Source of the DNA: Spirodela intermedia
Taxonomy: Eukaryota; Streptophyta; Magnoliopsida; Alismatales; Araceae
Length of the DNA: 64,000 nt
Direction of reading: 5' to 3'
Assembly (NCBI GenBank): GCA_902729315.2
Contig: LR746269.1
Coordinates: forward strand, 2,278,501 to 2,342,500
The notes under the pieces were generated by a model. That model was not told the DNA's origin and did no database searches. It saw nothing but the letters and a program-made list of their open reading frames with translations. Shown one piece after another: positions 1 to 13,000 of this stretch. Every line of letters begins with the position of its first letter. Positions within the stretch are counted from its first letter, which is position 1. Made by a program: the position numbers and the translations under genes.

Positions 1-633
1 TTCTGCGTGCATGGGAAAAAAAAAACATATCAGAGAGATGCACGATGGCGACAAAAAAACGGACGGATTGGTTAGTCTCGTCAACGCAGATGAGTGAGAT
101 CTTGAACTCCTCCTCGCAGGTGTTGAGGATGCATGGAAACCTACTATTTTTCAAATTTCATAACTGGATAACTGTCTTATAAGGGTGGGAGGGATGTGGA
201 GAGAGAGAGAGTGTGTGTGAGAGAGAGAGAGCAGAGTGGGAAGAGGGTGTAATTAAGGACTGAGAGGAAACTTCTTACATAAAAGACACTAATTGACCAC
301 CGTGGGAAGAAGGGATGGATTTGTATGTTTTATGTTCATGATCATGGCAAATATCAGCTGAGGGAAACTAAAACATAGTCCCATCTGCATCAGATAATCA
401 TCAAGATAAAATCATCGAATGATGAATTATGCACCTTTTTCCTGCCTTGATCAGTCAAACAGGGTAGATCGACGGCATGAATTATTATTTTCTATGTTCA
501 TGACCATCGCGAAAACTAAAACATAGTCCCATTTGCGTCAAATAATCATATCAGGATAAGATCGAATGGATGAGTTACTTCATATTTTCTCTCTTTCATG
601 GGAGAAGGAGAATTCCAAATGAGATGAACGTAC
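1..633 (-). other. MER3 intron/3' continuation, no confirmed exon
   Basis: This stretch follows the last recognised MER3 exon, which ends at 634 with a good donor. It contains a GA/GT-rich tract (about 199-232) and two imperfect copies of a sequence around positions 325-430 and 490-580. A GC-richer patch at about 40-141 is open on the minus strand after a possible acceptor and could be a further exon, but I could not match it to the helicase family. Confidence 0.45.
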
Positions 634-3600
634 CCAAAGGCCTCAGGAGGAAACCGTCCTCATCTGTCCAAATCAGCCCATGTTTTGAGAGCTCATTAAT
701 TTTTTGGACACATATATCTGTCATGATAAAAAATGAAAAACAATTAATCAGAATAAAATGAGTTCCGAGAAAAGAAACTAGTAACTATATGTGAGACTAA
801 TTGTACCTTGCATGTGTTTATCCAGACGTTCATAGGGGATTTTTTTCTGAACTCCATAATTTTCAGGATTCTGAGCAGTAAATCAAGGGATTGATGTGGA
901 TCAAGGGCAAGAAAATATCGACTGCGTATTAATATTGATCATCATATATTACCTTTTTTATTCTCACATATAAGTAGGAATATTTCAGCCATTCAATTGC
1001 CAAACTGATGTCTGAAATGGTAAACTGGACGATCTCCGCATTCAGATGCTCTGTCATGCAGGCATGTAATCTGCAGTAAGAGTAGAAAAATGTTAGATGA
1101 TGGCAAGCATGAGGACTTTGTAGCACCGAATCCAGTGTCGAACAAAGATCGAGAGTTTACTGGGATTCCACCATCTCACAACCATTTAAGAGATTCTCAT
1201 ATAGATGTACCTGATATCAATTAAAAAATTAGAGCAAATTAGTGCAAAATTTGGAAAAGTAACTTCTGAACCACTCTCTGATTGGTTGTGATCCAATTAT
1301 ACAGGAAAGAAGACATTTTGCGAGCATGGCAAGGCTGGAGATTAAATCCTTTTAAGACGCCTTGAACGTGCACAGAGGATATGAACAAAAGCTCATCCCA
1401 GGATTCATGAAAAATATCTTTTTTCGGGCTCTAAAATTGTAGAAAAATGCGTAAATCTATAATTATTTAACGAAGATACGGCATATAAGACTGATAAAGC
1501 AAGACTCAAACTAGATGGAATAGTATTGGTACTGATGTTCGTTACAATGAAACTAAAGAAGTCAACAATGCATAAAAATACTGTAGAGAAATTACAGTAA
1601 TGAACTCACGGTCTCCCTTCTGGTCATTATGACAACTGTGCCGGTATCATCAAATGGTGGGCGTCCAGCCCTCCCGCACATCTTTAGTTGAAGTTTCAAG
1701 CAAGGAAAATTGATATTTCAGAAGTTAGTGAACGAGGAAAGGGACATATAGTCGCTAGGCGCATATTGTTTTAAAACGAACATATATAGCCTGAAATGAT
1801 ATAAAGCCTGCCACCACATCTGTAGGCTGATTTTTATTTATAAAGCGACCACTACTGACACGACATGGGGTTGATTTAATCGGTTGATTCAGACTGTCCA
1901 GGCATTACCGAGTGAAAGTGGACTAAAAGATAACCCTAAACAGAGGAAATTTTCTGGGCACATCCAGCCTTCTATTCTTAGTTTGAGAAGACTCACGGTT
2001 TTGCAAAAAAGAACGTTTTTTATCAAAAATACCACACTGATGAATGGCTTTATGATCAACAGGTTCCATAAGGACAGATTAAAACACAAAAGCTTGGTGA
2101 TAGCTTACTCGTTTAAGTCTTTACAAGTCCATGACAAACGGCACCGACGCCACACTTGAAGAATTTTCTTTAAGAGCTAATATTTGGTCCATTTTCTCCT
2201 TAAAACAGCTCAAGTAACTATCAAGATTATATTTAATTATTTTTTCGTTAATTTTGTCTTTCGAGAGGAAAACGACATATAGATGCAGGATGAAAAAGCT
2301 CAAAAATAAACAGCATTGCACGTCACCTAAAGATGATAAAATACAGACAAACCTGCAAAATCATTGACCGGTCATATTCTACATAGCGACCTTTCTCCTT
2401 GTTACTGTCATAAGATGCAAGAATCGTGAATTACATGGTCCATTAGAGTATCTTATCATTTAACAAATAAGAATATGATGACTATTACATACAAGTGCTG
2501 AGTTGATTTAATTATCACTGTATGCGCGGGCAAGTTGATACCATGGGCCAGGGTATTTGTAGTGCACAGAACTTGAAGATCACCGTTTAGAAAAAGTCCC
2601 TCAACGAGGGTTCGATCTTTTAAGCACAGGCCTCCATTATGGTATCCGACTGCATTCAATAATGATTTACTTTCTTGACTAAAAAAATATGAAGTTGCAA
2701 GATAATTTTCGTGAAACAGATTATAAAATTTATGTATCAAAAGTAAAACAGCCTTTTTTAGTGGACAAAACGGGCCAATACGTAGATAATTACCGCCGTA
2801 GGGAATGCATGACTGCATTTGTTTATCACTGCAAGATAAAGAGGCTTCTTTTAATCTTTCTCGTTGTTGATTGGATTTTATAAATGGATTTGAACAACCG
2901 AGCCCCATTGCAGTGCGAGAAAGGCCTTGGGCTGCTTCTTGGGCTCCCCTTCTGGTGGAACAAAAAATGAGCGCAGATTTTCCAGCAGAATGTTGCATGA
3001 GGATATCTGTGATCATACGCACAGTGGATTTTATTTTTATTATCAAAGAAAATTGAAAGATGGAAAAAGGTTGGAGAATATATATGGGATAGATGTATTT
3101 TCCTTACCAAAGATGAAAGTTTGGAGGCGCTGTCAAAATGAGAAAAAAAAATACTAGCCAATCAGAAACACTAAAAAGAAAGATCCCTCATTCACAGCTC
3201 TCCTCTGCTAAGGACAGAGTTTATCGAGGAAAAATTATAATGCCCGTATGCCGTAGGATGAGAAATATCTCAAGCACTTACGCTTTCAAATAAGAAGTCA
3301 TTTCTTGCCTGGGCATAGCCTGAAAAATTATGGGTGGCGACGAAGAAAAAAATAAATTCAGCGGTCATTTAGCAGAAAAGAGGAATGGGTTGCTATGTTG
3401 TCTACGAAAATGAAATAAATATACTAAAAATTTTCAGTTAATACCCCAGATTCCTAGCCATCATTGCATTGCAACTTTCAAACAGAAAAATTACAGATCA
3501 ACGGTATATATACATAAAATGAACAATACTAATGTAATGTTGCCGAAGAGTGGACCGAAGAAGAAGAAATTGTTGTTTTGATTATTCAACATAATAATAT

Positions 3601-5804
3601 GGTCTAAAATCATTTCAAGTAATGATCATTTTCGAAGATGAGGTATCTTGATATTATGTGATTTTGGAGAGTAAAAGCAAATCTAAATATTATATCTTAC
3701 CAGGATGTTCCGTCAATCAGTTGAGGAATACCTTAACGAACATATTTTTTTAAGCATCAAGTGGTATTTGGGAGAATGCACAATGGGAGAGCTCAACGGT
3801 GGCAAGAGGAAAAGAAAATTACCGAGAACCTTTGTCATTAATTTTACAGGCCTCATCTCTTCACCAAATCTGCGTCAAAAAGATTTATGAAAGACCATCA
3901 AGGAAAGAGTCCTTTAGGGGGGGCTGCTTTGCACCTGGATAAAGGAACCAAAAATTTACCTCTTAATTCCCCCTGGAGGGGCCATGAGCCATTCAGCTAC
4001 AAGAAAATTAGTAAGAACTGAATACTTGAAAAAAAATCATAAAATTATTAGGCAATAAATTTCTTAAATCTCATCACGACAAAAATAATTACCCAGGTCT
4101 TCAATATTAGGGATTGTAGCTGAAACTGCCAGGAATCGAACATTAGCCAAAGGGCAAGATTCCATGTCTGGGATACGGGAGAGCATTTTGATTCTGCTAA
4201 CTATAGCTTCAAGTGCAGCTCCACGTGGATCATTCAGCAAATGGACTTCGTCAATGAGTACCAGGGAAATATCACTAAAAAAACTTATACCACCAGCTCT
4301 TATTCGGTGACAAGTCATAGCATCAAATTTCTGTAAATTTTGTCGATAAATGATGCCACGTATTATTAAAAAAATAAAATACTTTAAGACAACTCAGAAA
4401 TGATAGCACGATTGGATAAATACTGACCTCAGGCGTGGTTAGGATGATATCAGCCTCTTGTATACACTTCGAATTAGATGATTCACTATCACCTGTCATC
4501 TCCAAGCAACTGACTCCACAGGAACCAAGCCTCTGGTTCCAATCACGGAGTTTCTCTTGTACTAGGGCCTTTGATGGAGCTATGTAAATCTTTCAGAATG
4601 CATAGGAGGGGGAAAAGACTCAGAATAGATCTCTGAAGCCAATAAAAGACATAAGGCAAGGAAAATTATACTCATAGAATTCGCTCAAATGTCGATAAGT
4701 TTCTGTAATCATAAAGTTGCCAACCCGATCCACCCAAGATAGAGTGTAAAGTAAGTAATTAAATACATGATGATATTCATTATTTTATGGGTCTTTTTCC
4801 GGTGCATACCAAGAAAGTTGGGTCATATTGTGACTCCACTTTCCAATACACCCATAAATGGAATCTTCTGTCGAATCTGTGCAGCTAGGTCAATGCTATC
4901 CAGAAGACGATGCCTTATGTTGATAAAAATGTCCAAAATATCAAAACCATTTCTAAGAAAACTTGTCCAGCTGCCGAGAACAAGGGGACGTACTGTTTTA
5001 AGCGTGCCTTTAATGTGGTTAAACTTTCCATCCCCAGAGAGAAACCTTGAGAGAAGCCTCAGTATGCAAAGCTCAAATAGCACTGTTTTTCCACTTCCGG
5101 TTGGTGCAGAGATGATCATGTTCATATCAGAGAGGAAACAGCAGGAGAAGCATTCACTCTGTAGAGAATTGAAATATCTGCAAATGAATAACAAGTTACT
5201 GAAGTAATGTACTCGTCTTAAAAAAAATGGCTATATCATGATGTGGCACCTATAAAGGACATTCCAATTTCCATGAGTGGTAACGCATAGTGTGAACAGA
5301 AAATGGGTTAGAGAATCTCAGTTCTAATGAACACGTCACATAGTTCAACCTGAATGACCAAATCCATATGGATAGAAGATATTGACACTCCTCTATGACA
5401 AAACCTCAGTGAACTACTATGGCCATGTATGATCAACAAGAGACATCCGACGAAACAATCAAGCCAATTTATTAAAAATTATTTAAATAAAATAAAAAAG
5501 AGCAGATAGTACAAATCTTTAACAAGGTTTAAAATTTGCCATTATAAGCATGAGAACAAATCATACTCAATTGTCTGAGCGCATTATGTGGGGGAAGGCT
5601 TAAGCAAAGACATATCCCCGTGTTCATTATGGCGGAGAACAAATCAAAAGAACTCTTGACGGAGAACTACAACTACATAGAAGGAACTAAAAAAATAATC
5701 ATCTAAACCATCATAGAAACATTTCGAATATATTACCTGAAATTGAATATGCTACGGAAGGGCGCAGGTATATCTGCAACAGCTCTCAGTGAATATGAAT
5801 CCAT
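634..5804 (-). CDS. MER3: MER3/HFM1-type meiotic DNA helicase (5' part, runs off window)
   Basis: A 3'-5' DNA helicase of the ZMM group that stabilises recombination intermediates and promotes interfering crossovers in meiotic nuclei (family knowledge; ROCK-N-ROLLERS in Arabidopsis). Sixteen exons join in phase for about 535 codons: 5804-5737, 5177-4994, 4589-4428, 4330-4093, 3996-3960, 3869-3823, 3319-3282, 3129-3108 (a 22-nt micro-exon), 3006-2794, 2649-2493, 2404-2353, 1681-1610, 1210-1161, 1070-953, 870-807, 717-634. The start ATG at 5804 gives [20 protein letters not shown]. Visible motifs are Walker A APTGSGKT (about residue 47), DEVH (about 165), SATIPN, the motif V-like [11 protein letters not shown], and motif [13 protein letters not shown] (about 408). 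The N-terminal winged-helix and Sec63-like part begins in the last exons. No frameshift or stop was seen. The rest of the gene lies left of position 1. The helicase identity is near certain; some exon edges could be off by a few bases. Confidence 0.93.
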
Positions 5805-7700
5805 GGAGGAAAAACTCTAAGGAGAAAGTGATAATGTGAGCTGGGTTGTGCAAGAAAGCTTAGTAGTGCAAGTTCAGGCGGAATTAGATAACAAGAAGAT
5901 GACAGTTTTAACGGTTTCAAACTAATGGACATAGTAAGACTAGGCAAAATAGATTCATCACTCTGCCGAATCACAGACATGACCGCCATTGTACAATAAA
6001 ACTTGTCTAGGTTCGAGGAAAACTTTTGAGAGATCCACAAAAAGAGTTAACATACCCACGGAAGTATATAAAAACAACTAATACAGGATCCTATTCCAAC
6101 GAAAAGCTAGAAAATTTGTCTTCCCTCTATAGAAGATGAGCATTATCTGTAAAGCACCATTTTTCCTCAAAGTAGAACAAAGTTCAAGGGGATTAAAATT
6201 ACAACATGAACCTATAAATTTTCCAATTCATAAAATTTTAACTTCTAGAGATTTATTCAAAACATAAAAACCTGGCACTCCTATATGATTGAGATGTAAG
6301 CATTGGAAGCCAACATTATGAGAAAAAATATTCCCAAATGCTAAGGGATACCGAGCTAATCTGTATTTAAATTACTAAAACCACGAGCTACGAACGTTTT
6401 GTCTAAAGTTTTTTGAAAAATTGTGCGCATTCCCACCCATTTCATTAAGAACAGGAGAGGTATAGGTGAACTAGCTTCCCAGTAATCTGCTTGAGCACAA
6501 GGCTACGATATTGCAGGAGAAAATTAACCGCAAAGGTTTCACGAATGCAATATGGAGTAGAACCGTACATGCTTACATAATTTAATCGTTACTCCTGGAG
6601 AAAATTCACTCAGGAAGAATTGATCAAAATATACCCCGTATAACAATAATTGAAATATATGACCATTAAGAAACAATTATTGTTTTACTGGAATTGATTC
6701 GATAAAATCTTCCGTCGCAATTGTCACTGTTCTCATTCGTTAAATACCTTTTATAATAAATGTTTTTAACTGGTTGACACAGTATAGTATTGTAACTCAC
6801 AAAGCAGGAATAGAGTAAATTCGTGCTCTAATGGGACCCACACCAACTTAGCTGTAATGTTCGGTCGTCTTATAATCTTGAATCCCGTTTAAAATAAATT
6901 TAGCTGATCCTAATGCTCATCAAGGAATTGAAGAACGAGAACTACTTCGGATTTATATGGAATATACTAGCCTCTTAAACCGTGAATTCCATGGAAGCAA
7001 ATTTAATTCTGACTAGCCTATGATTAATTTCGGACAGAAACCGGGGGAAAATATACATGTGCGGAGAAATAGAATTACTATGGCGGCATTATCTAGAAAA
7101 TCATCAATTTAATTTTTACGCCACTTGAACAGCCTTCTACACGGTTTCCAAGTTTTTATCAACGTGTGACCAAATTCACCGCAGTAAGTAAGCCTGATGG
7201 AACCATACATGTAAGCGTCCAAATAAATTCACAGCCAAGACAAAGAGGAGCATCTAGAATCCTCATCAACAACAGGAAGGAAAGTTGGAAACTATTCAGA
7301 TCTCTGGATTCAAGCAAAGTTCCACCATAACTTCAGTAAATAAATAATCCAAAGGAGAAAATTACAAGGCGAAAATCGAGCAAAGCGAGTGAGAAACCAA
7401 ATGGTAGAGTCCCATTGCAGCTATAGATGAAATTTGCACAGAAAGTGGAGAACCTAGATCGAATTGGAAGATTCGTAGACAAGCCTCATTCACCTCCCAG
7501 GGAAGAACGCGGCAGCCGGTAGGGACGAGAGAAGGTTGGATGGTCGTCCAAGGGTGAAATGGGATGGTTGATCGACGACGACTATGTGTGCATGAGAGAG
7601 AACGCCATACAGATGTACTTATAGTGCTGAAGCGCTAAAGCAGTAGGAACTGACATTTGGCGGGAAAATAAAGATAAAAGCCGTCTCTTCAAATCAAAGC
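5805..7700 (-). other. MER3 upstream region (5' UTR/intron and promoter)
   Basis: No coding exon is recognisable here. The region lies immediately upstream of the MER3 start codon. A GC-richer patch at about 7480-7560, ending in a possible donor (GTGAAT on the minus strand), may be a 5' UTR exon. Otherwise it is AT-rich unique sequence. Confidence 0.35.
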
Positions 7701-9260
7701 CTCCTTGCATGGGTCTGTTGTATGGAGAAACTTTTTATTATCCGATATACATGAATAAATATACATATATATATATATTCACCTAATTATTTTAAATAAA
7801 AATAATAAGTATCATGAATTTTCTACTCTAATCATTTTTGTATACCAACTATTGACCCACATGGTAGTTTTAGAAAATCAATTATATTAATGCATAATAT
7901 AATCAAAATGGCTTGCCAATTAAGGCAAGGTAAGAGATCAATGCATGTTTGGTCTGCTGTATGTAGAAACTTTTTATTATCCGATATACATTAATAAATA
8001 CACACACATATACATATATATTCACCAAATTATTTTACATTAAAATAATAGTTATCATAAATTTTCTACTCTAATCATTTTAATATACCAACTATTGACC
8101 CACATGTTAGTTTTTAAAAATGAATTATGTTAATGCATGATATAATCAAAATGGCTTGCCAATTAAGGCAAGGTAAAAGCCTAATGCATGCTTGGTCTGC
8201 TGTATGGATAAACTTTTTATTATCCGATATACATTAATAAATATACACACACATATATATCACCAAAATATTTTATATTAAAATAATAATTATCATGAAT
8301 TTTCTACTCTGATCATTTTATTATACCAATTATCGACCCACATGATAGTTTTAAAAAATAAGTTATATTAATGTATTATATAATCAAAATTGCTTGCCAA
8401 TTAGCAAGGTAAGAGCCTAATGCATGTTGGGTCTGTTGTATGGAGAAGCTTTTTATTATCCAATATACATTAATAAACACACACACACATATATATATTC
8501 ACCAAAATATTTTATATAAAAATAATAATTATCATGGATTTTCTACTCTAATCATTTTAGTATACCAACTATTGACTCACGTGATAGTTTTAAAAAATAA
8601 ATTATATTAGTGAATGATATAATCAAAATGGGTTGTTATTTAAGGAAAGGTAAAAGCCTAATGCATGCTGGGTCTGTTTTATGGAGAAACTTTTCATAAT
8701 CTGTTATACATTAATACATATAGACATAAATATTCACCAAATTATTTTATACAAAAATAATAATTATCATGAATTTCTACTCTAGTCATTTTAGTATACC
8801 AACTATCGATCCACAAGATAGTTTTTTAAAAAATAAAATATACTAATCCATGATGTAATCAAAATAACTTGCCAATTAAGGCAAGGTAAGAGCCTAATGC
8901 ACATTGGGTCTGTTTTATGGAGAAACTTTTTAGTATCTGACACATCATTAATAAATCAACACACATATCTATATATATATATTCGCCCCATTATTTTAAA
9001 TAAAATAATAGTTATCATTAATTTTCTAGTCTGATCATTTTAGTATATCAACTATTGACCCACATGGTAGTTTTTTTTAAAATATAAATATTAATACGTG
9101 AAATAATCAAATTGGCTTGCCAATTAAGGCAAGGTAAGAGCCTCATGCACATTGGGTTTATTGTATGGAGAAACTTTTTATCACATTATACAAATTAATA
9201 AATATACACATATATATATTCACCAATTTATTTAAATAAAAATAAAAATTATCATGAAAC
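7700..9260. repeat. Tandem array of ~240-bp AT-rich units (about 7 copies)
   Basis: The phrase GGTCTGTTGTATGGAGAAAC and its variants recur at about 7712, 7951, 8194, 8430, 8671, 8907 and 9155, giving a period of 236-248 bp. Each unit carries an AT microsatellite stretch and a TACCAACTATTGACCCAC-like block. Most also carry CTTGCCAATTAAGGCAAG, a 6-bp inverted repeat that can form a hairpin. Copies differ by point changes and short indels. The first and last copies are incomplete. No coding capacity is seen. It could be a satellite nested in, or derived from, a non-autonomous transposon. Confidence 0.9.
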
Positions 9261-9287
9261 AACACAGCTAAGCACAATAGAAGGCTA

Positions 9288-9385
9288 CCCTTTGAGGCTT
9301 AATAGGTGCGCATTAGGCTCTTACTTTCTCTTAAGTGGCAAGCCAGTTTGAATATATGATGCATTAATACAATTTTCTTAATCGA
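9288..9385 (-). repeat. Inverted partial copy of the 240-bp unit
   Basis: On the minus strand this segment reads as the junction part of the array unit: the TTAATGCAT...GGCTTGCCA...GTAAGAGCCTAATG block. It lies in the opposite orientation to the seven tandem units, about 40 bp beyond the end of the array. Together they make a large inverted-repeat arrangement. Confidence 0.75.
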
Positions 9386-9568
9386 TATAGCAAAATGATT
9401 ACAGTAGAAATTTCACTAGCCCTCGCCAAAAGGACACAGAGAATAATAAAAAACTATATATACATATATATCTCTTTTTTTATATCCCTATCTCCATAGC
9501 CATACACTCCCTCCCATTCCTGTGAAAACCTTCCTTTAAAGTGTTTCACCATGTTATCGGATCTTAGT

Positions 9569-9622
9569 TCGGGACTGACGGGGCTCGAACCCGCAGCTTC
9601 CGCCTGTCACTTGACAGGGGAG
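9569..9622 (-). pseudogene. trnD-GUC fragment of organelle origin (3' half)
   Basis: The minus strand carries the 3' half of a plant organelle tRNA-Asp(GUC): a CCTGTCAAG anticodon-loop segment, the GGCGGAAGCTGC variable region, the T arm GGTTCGAGCCCC, and acceptor bases GTCAGTCCCG. A short insertion breaks the anticodon stem, and the 5' half does not match a tRNA. It is therefore a fragment and not a working gene. The plastid gene and its copy in plant mitochondria are nearly identical here, so the donor organelle cannot be told from this piece. Confidence 0.65.
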
Positions 9623-9960
9623 TACCAGACGCCTCGCTCCGGCCCAGTACAAGCCTAAAACAGAGCGGGGCCCGCTCGAACCGAGAATCAGAAGGGGCCG
9701 GGTCTCCTTTCATGTCCGGCAACCTTAGTTGGTAGATAGTTTGTGTCGTGCCGCTGCTGCTTCTTCACCTGAGAAAGGAAGGCAAACCAACCCAGGGCTT
9801 GTTGAGTGCAGCTAAGCTGATATGCGTCGGAGAAGACCAGGTGTCGGAGGAACCTTCGGTCCGGAGCATTGATTCCCTTCATACGGCTCGAATCAGGGAG
9901 TCGACTTATAGCAGGGAGTAACCCAATAGCTCTTGTTGAGTCGACTAACGTAAGCATTTT
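9623..9960. other. GC-richer insert next to the trnD fragment, possibly organellar DNA
   Basis: This block is clearly richer in G and C than the AT-rich sequence on both sides and is contiguous with the trnD fragment. An 89-codon minus-strand frame (9957-9688) is open but matches no family I know and begins with TTG. The simplest reading is one insertion of mitochondrial or plastid DNA into the nuclear genome. Its right end abuts the presumed MORC 5' leader. Confidence 0.4.
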
Positions 9961-10089
9961 CCTCTGCTACCAAATGCGTTCTTCTTCGTTGCTCCAGCTT
10001 TTCATGTTTTCGGTGTCAGTTTCTAGTTGTTATCCTCCATGCATGCCTGACTTCATGTTTTTCGGGTTTTTGTGTTCGCAGCATCCAAA

Positions 10090-13000
10090 ATGAGTTCACT
10101 GGAGGTCATCGACTTATCCAGCGATGATGAAAACGGACCAGCAGCTAATGTCTCAGCTGATTGCTTTGCACCACAATGCCGACAGTTCTGGAAGGCTGGA
10201 CATTATGAAGTCGGAAAAGCCTCTAAAGCTAGTTCTCAAGGTCTTTGACGTTCATTCATGATGATGACCTGCTTTCACAGATGTCTCTCATCTCTGATCT
10301 GCGTAATTGTTACATTTTCGATCGAGTTTGACTCATTAAATTAACACATGGCAATGATTATCTTGAAACAGATGGCAACAATTATCTTCGTGTGCATCCT
10401 AAGTTTCTTCATTCAAATGCTACTTCTCATAAGTGGGCCTTTGGTGGTACGATAAATTAATTATTGATGCTGGAGATTCTCCAGTTTTGCCTTCTTATTG
10501 TCATCAAACCATGTTGATTGTTTTGCTGTGCTTTATAATCTCTTTCTTGCAGCAATAGCGGAATTGCTTGACAATGCAGTTGATGAGGTACGATCCATTT
10601 AAGTTTGCATGCTGCATATGACCCGGGATGACAGTATTATCGTGCGAATTATTCTTCTGAATCACAAATGCCTTTTCCTTTTTTCTTTTTCGTTTCTAGA
10701 TACAAAATGGTGCAACATATGTGATTGTAGATACAATCAAAAACCCGCGGGATGGATCTCCTACTTTGCTGATTCAAGGTACTGTCAAAAACGTTTATGT
10801 TCAACACGAAAATCGTGAATCATTTTTATATTGTTTCTCTTGTCCGTTGTTATGAAAATTCACTTAAGAGTCTCCCATGAATTCATAAAGATGATGGAGG
10901 AGGAATGGATCCTGAAACCCTGAGACGCTGCATGAGCTTCGGGTTTTCTGACAAGCAGTCAGATGCTGCTATTGGACAGTGTATTAATGACAATCCTCTG
11001 CTGGTTCTTCTTCTTGTTTACTCTCTTGCCTTCCTAGCAAGCTTAGTTGATTTGTTACATCGTACCCAGATGGAAATGGTTTCAAGACCAGCACTATGCG
11101 ACTTGGAGCAGATGTTATCGTTTTCAGTCGCAGCATGCGTGGAGGGTTAGTAAGGGATATCAAATTATCCGTTCTATCATCATTGATGCTCACGTATTAT
11201 CGCTTTTAGATTATATAGTAACATTGCTCCAACCGATTGTTTTCCAATATCAGTCATTTTAATCTTTTATGATGATGCTTATGACCACCTGTGAAAGCAA
11301 AGGAGATTAGCAACAGAATTCATTAAAAAAAATATTATATTTGGTTAGCAATGTTTATGTTTTGAATTACTTTTATGGAGTATCCATTTTTTTGCAAATG
11401 ATATGTATAGTGATTTTTGGAGCAGATGTAAATGGTCATTGCAAATGGTACTCCATATCATTTACTCCATATCATAAATAGTGCTGCATATCAAAAAATG
11501 AATCCTCCATAAATGGTGTCCAGTCATCGTTGGAGCAGATGTAAATGGTGTGAATGGATAGGCTGTCTCAGAACCAATCAATTTTCCAACCATGATTGTC
11601 AATTCTTCTGCTTTATCTGTCATCCCTTTATTCTTTTTCTTCCCTTCTTCTATCATCCTCCTATAATGCACCTGGTCATCAAGTGCACCAGATTGTGCAA
11701 GGTTGTCCGGGCCTCCTTAGAACTGCTGTTCATTTTTTCTGATGACACATTCTTTTATGTTCCTTTTTCACTTGCTTCCAGCGATACTTTTCTCTGCCCT
11801 TCCTCTTATGGTAGCAGCAGCACTTCAATTGCACATGCGAATTAATAAATGGACCTTCACACAGGAATTTCTCTAATGTGTTAAATACTGGTATTCTTCA
11901 CAACCACAAGCTTTGCTATCTTGGTACTTCTGAACTGAAGGTCATCAAATGATGAAAGTGCAATTCATTAATCTTTGTACCAAAAGGTCTTTGAGTTTAT
12001 ACGAGGGATTTTTTTTTTCCATGTCTCATTTAACTTGTTCTTATGCCACTGATTGGGCTGCTTAATTTTATTGTTGTTGTCAGGACTTCGACACAGAGCA
12101 CTGGGCTTCTTTCTTATACATTTTTGCAGAAGACACTCTCTGACGACATAAGAGTTCCTATTGTGGGTGGAATGCCAAAATTTGTATTGTCTTCAATATA
12201 TATTCTGAACTATTTTTTAGTATTGTTTAAAACGGTTTTCATTTTTTAGGTGGATTATGAAATTTTGCCCTCTGGTAAATTTGGGAGGTTGCTGCACCAT
12301 AGTCCAAAACATTTCGCTTGTAATTTGTCTATGCTGATGAAATGGTCACCCTTTTCAACAGAAGCTGAACTTCTGAGGCAAGTAAGTCACTATCTTCTGA
12401 AGCAAGCAAGTTTTGGTGTTAATATATATGTGAGAGGGAACATTTCATTCACTTTGTGAGGGGAGAGAGGGATAGAGCTGTCTTAGGGTAGTGAATGCAA
12501 TATTCATGTTTCCTACCAAAAATCAGACTAGATACTACTTCAACATTGTGTAGGAATATAAAACAAGGATAGATATTAAGAGTTATTAGAAAATCCTACT
12601 TTACTCTGTTGGTTATCTATGCGTCGATCTGCCTGCATGGACATCCTTCATGTTAAATAGAAATGGTGAGCAGCATAATTTATCCAAAATAAAATGTTGA
12701 GGGCTTAAGTAGGATAATGTTTTTGGCATGAGCACGTTATCTTGCCTCCACAATAAAACGACTTATGACCAGTAAAAGATTATCACTGTATCACATGGAA
12801 TTGAAATTCTTATGCCTCTTAAATACTAGAAGATAAGATAATTGTGCAAAGCCTTCTCGTAATTGTCAGTCAAGTTGGTTGATTCAAGCGTTGCAGCGTA
12901 TGATAGAGCTTCCAAACAAAAGTTTAATTGTTAAGATGATTTTTGTCTGATTATAATCTAGTTAAATGTAATTTGATATGGGAAAAGGGAGTCTGATGGA

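Noticed and set aside
7700-9260. CRISPR-like array
   Set aside because: Units are 240 bp of diverged AT-rich sequence without short identical repeats and unique spacers, and the genome is eukaryotic.
9688-9957. 89-codon minus-strand frame beside the trnD fragment
   Set aside because: Begins with a non-ATG codon and has no family match. More likely part of the organelle-derived insert.
11400-11550. Repeated GGAGCAGATGTAAATGG phrase in MORC intron 6, resembling the end of exon 6
   Set aside because: Two short matches only, too little to call an exon duplication.
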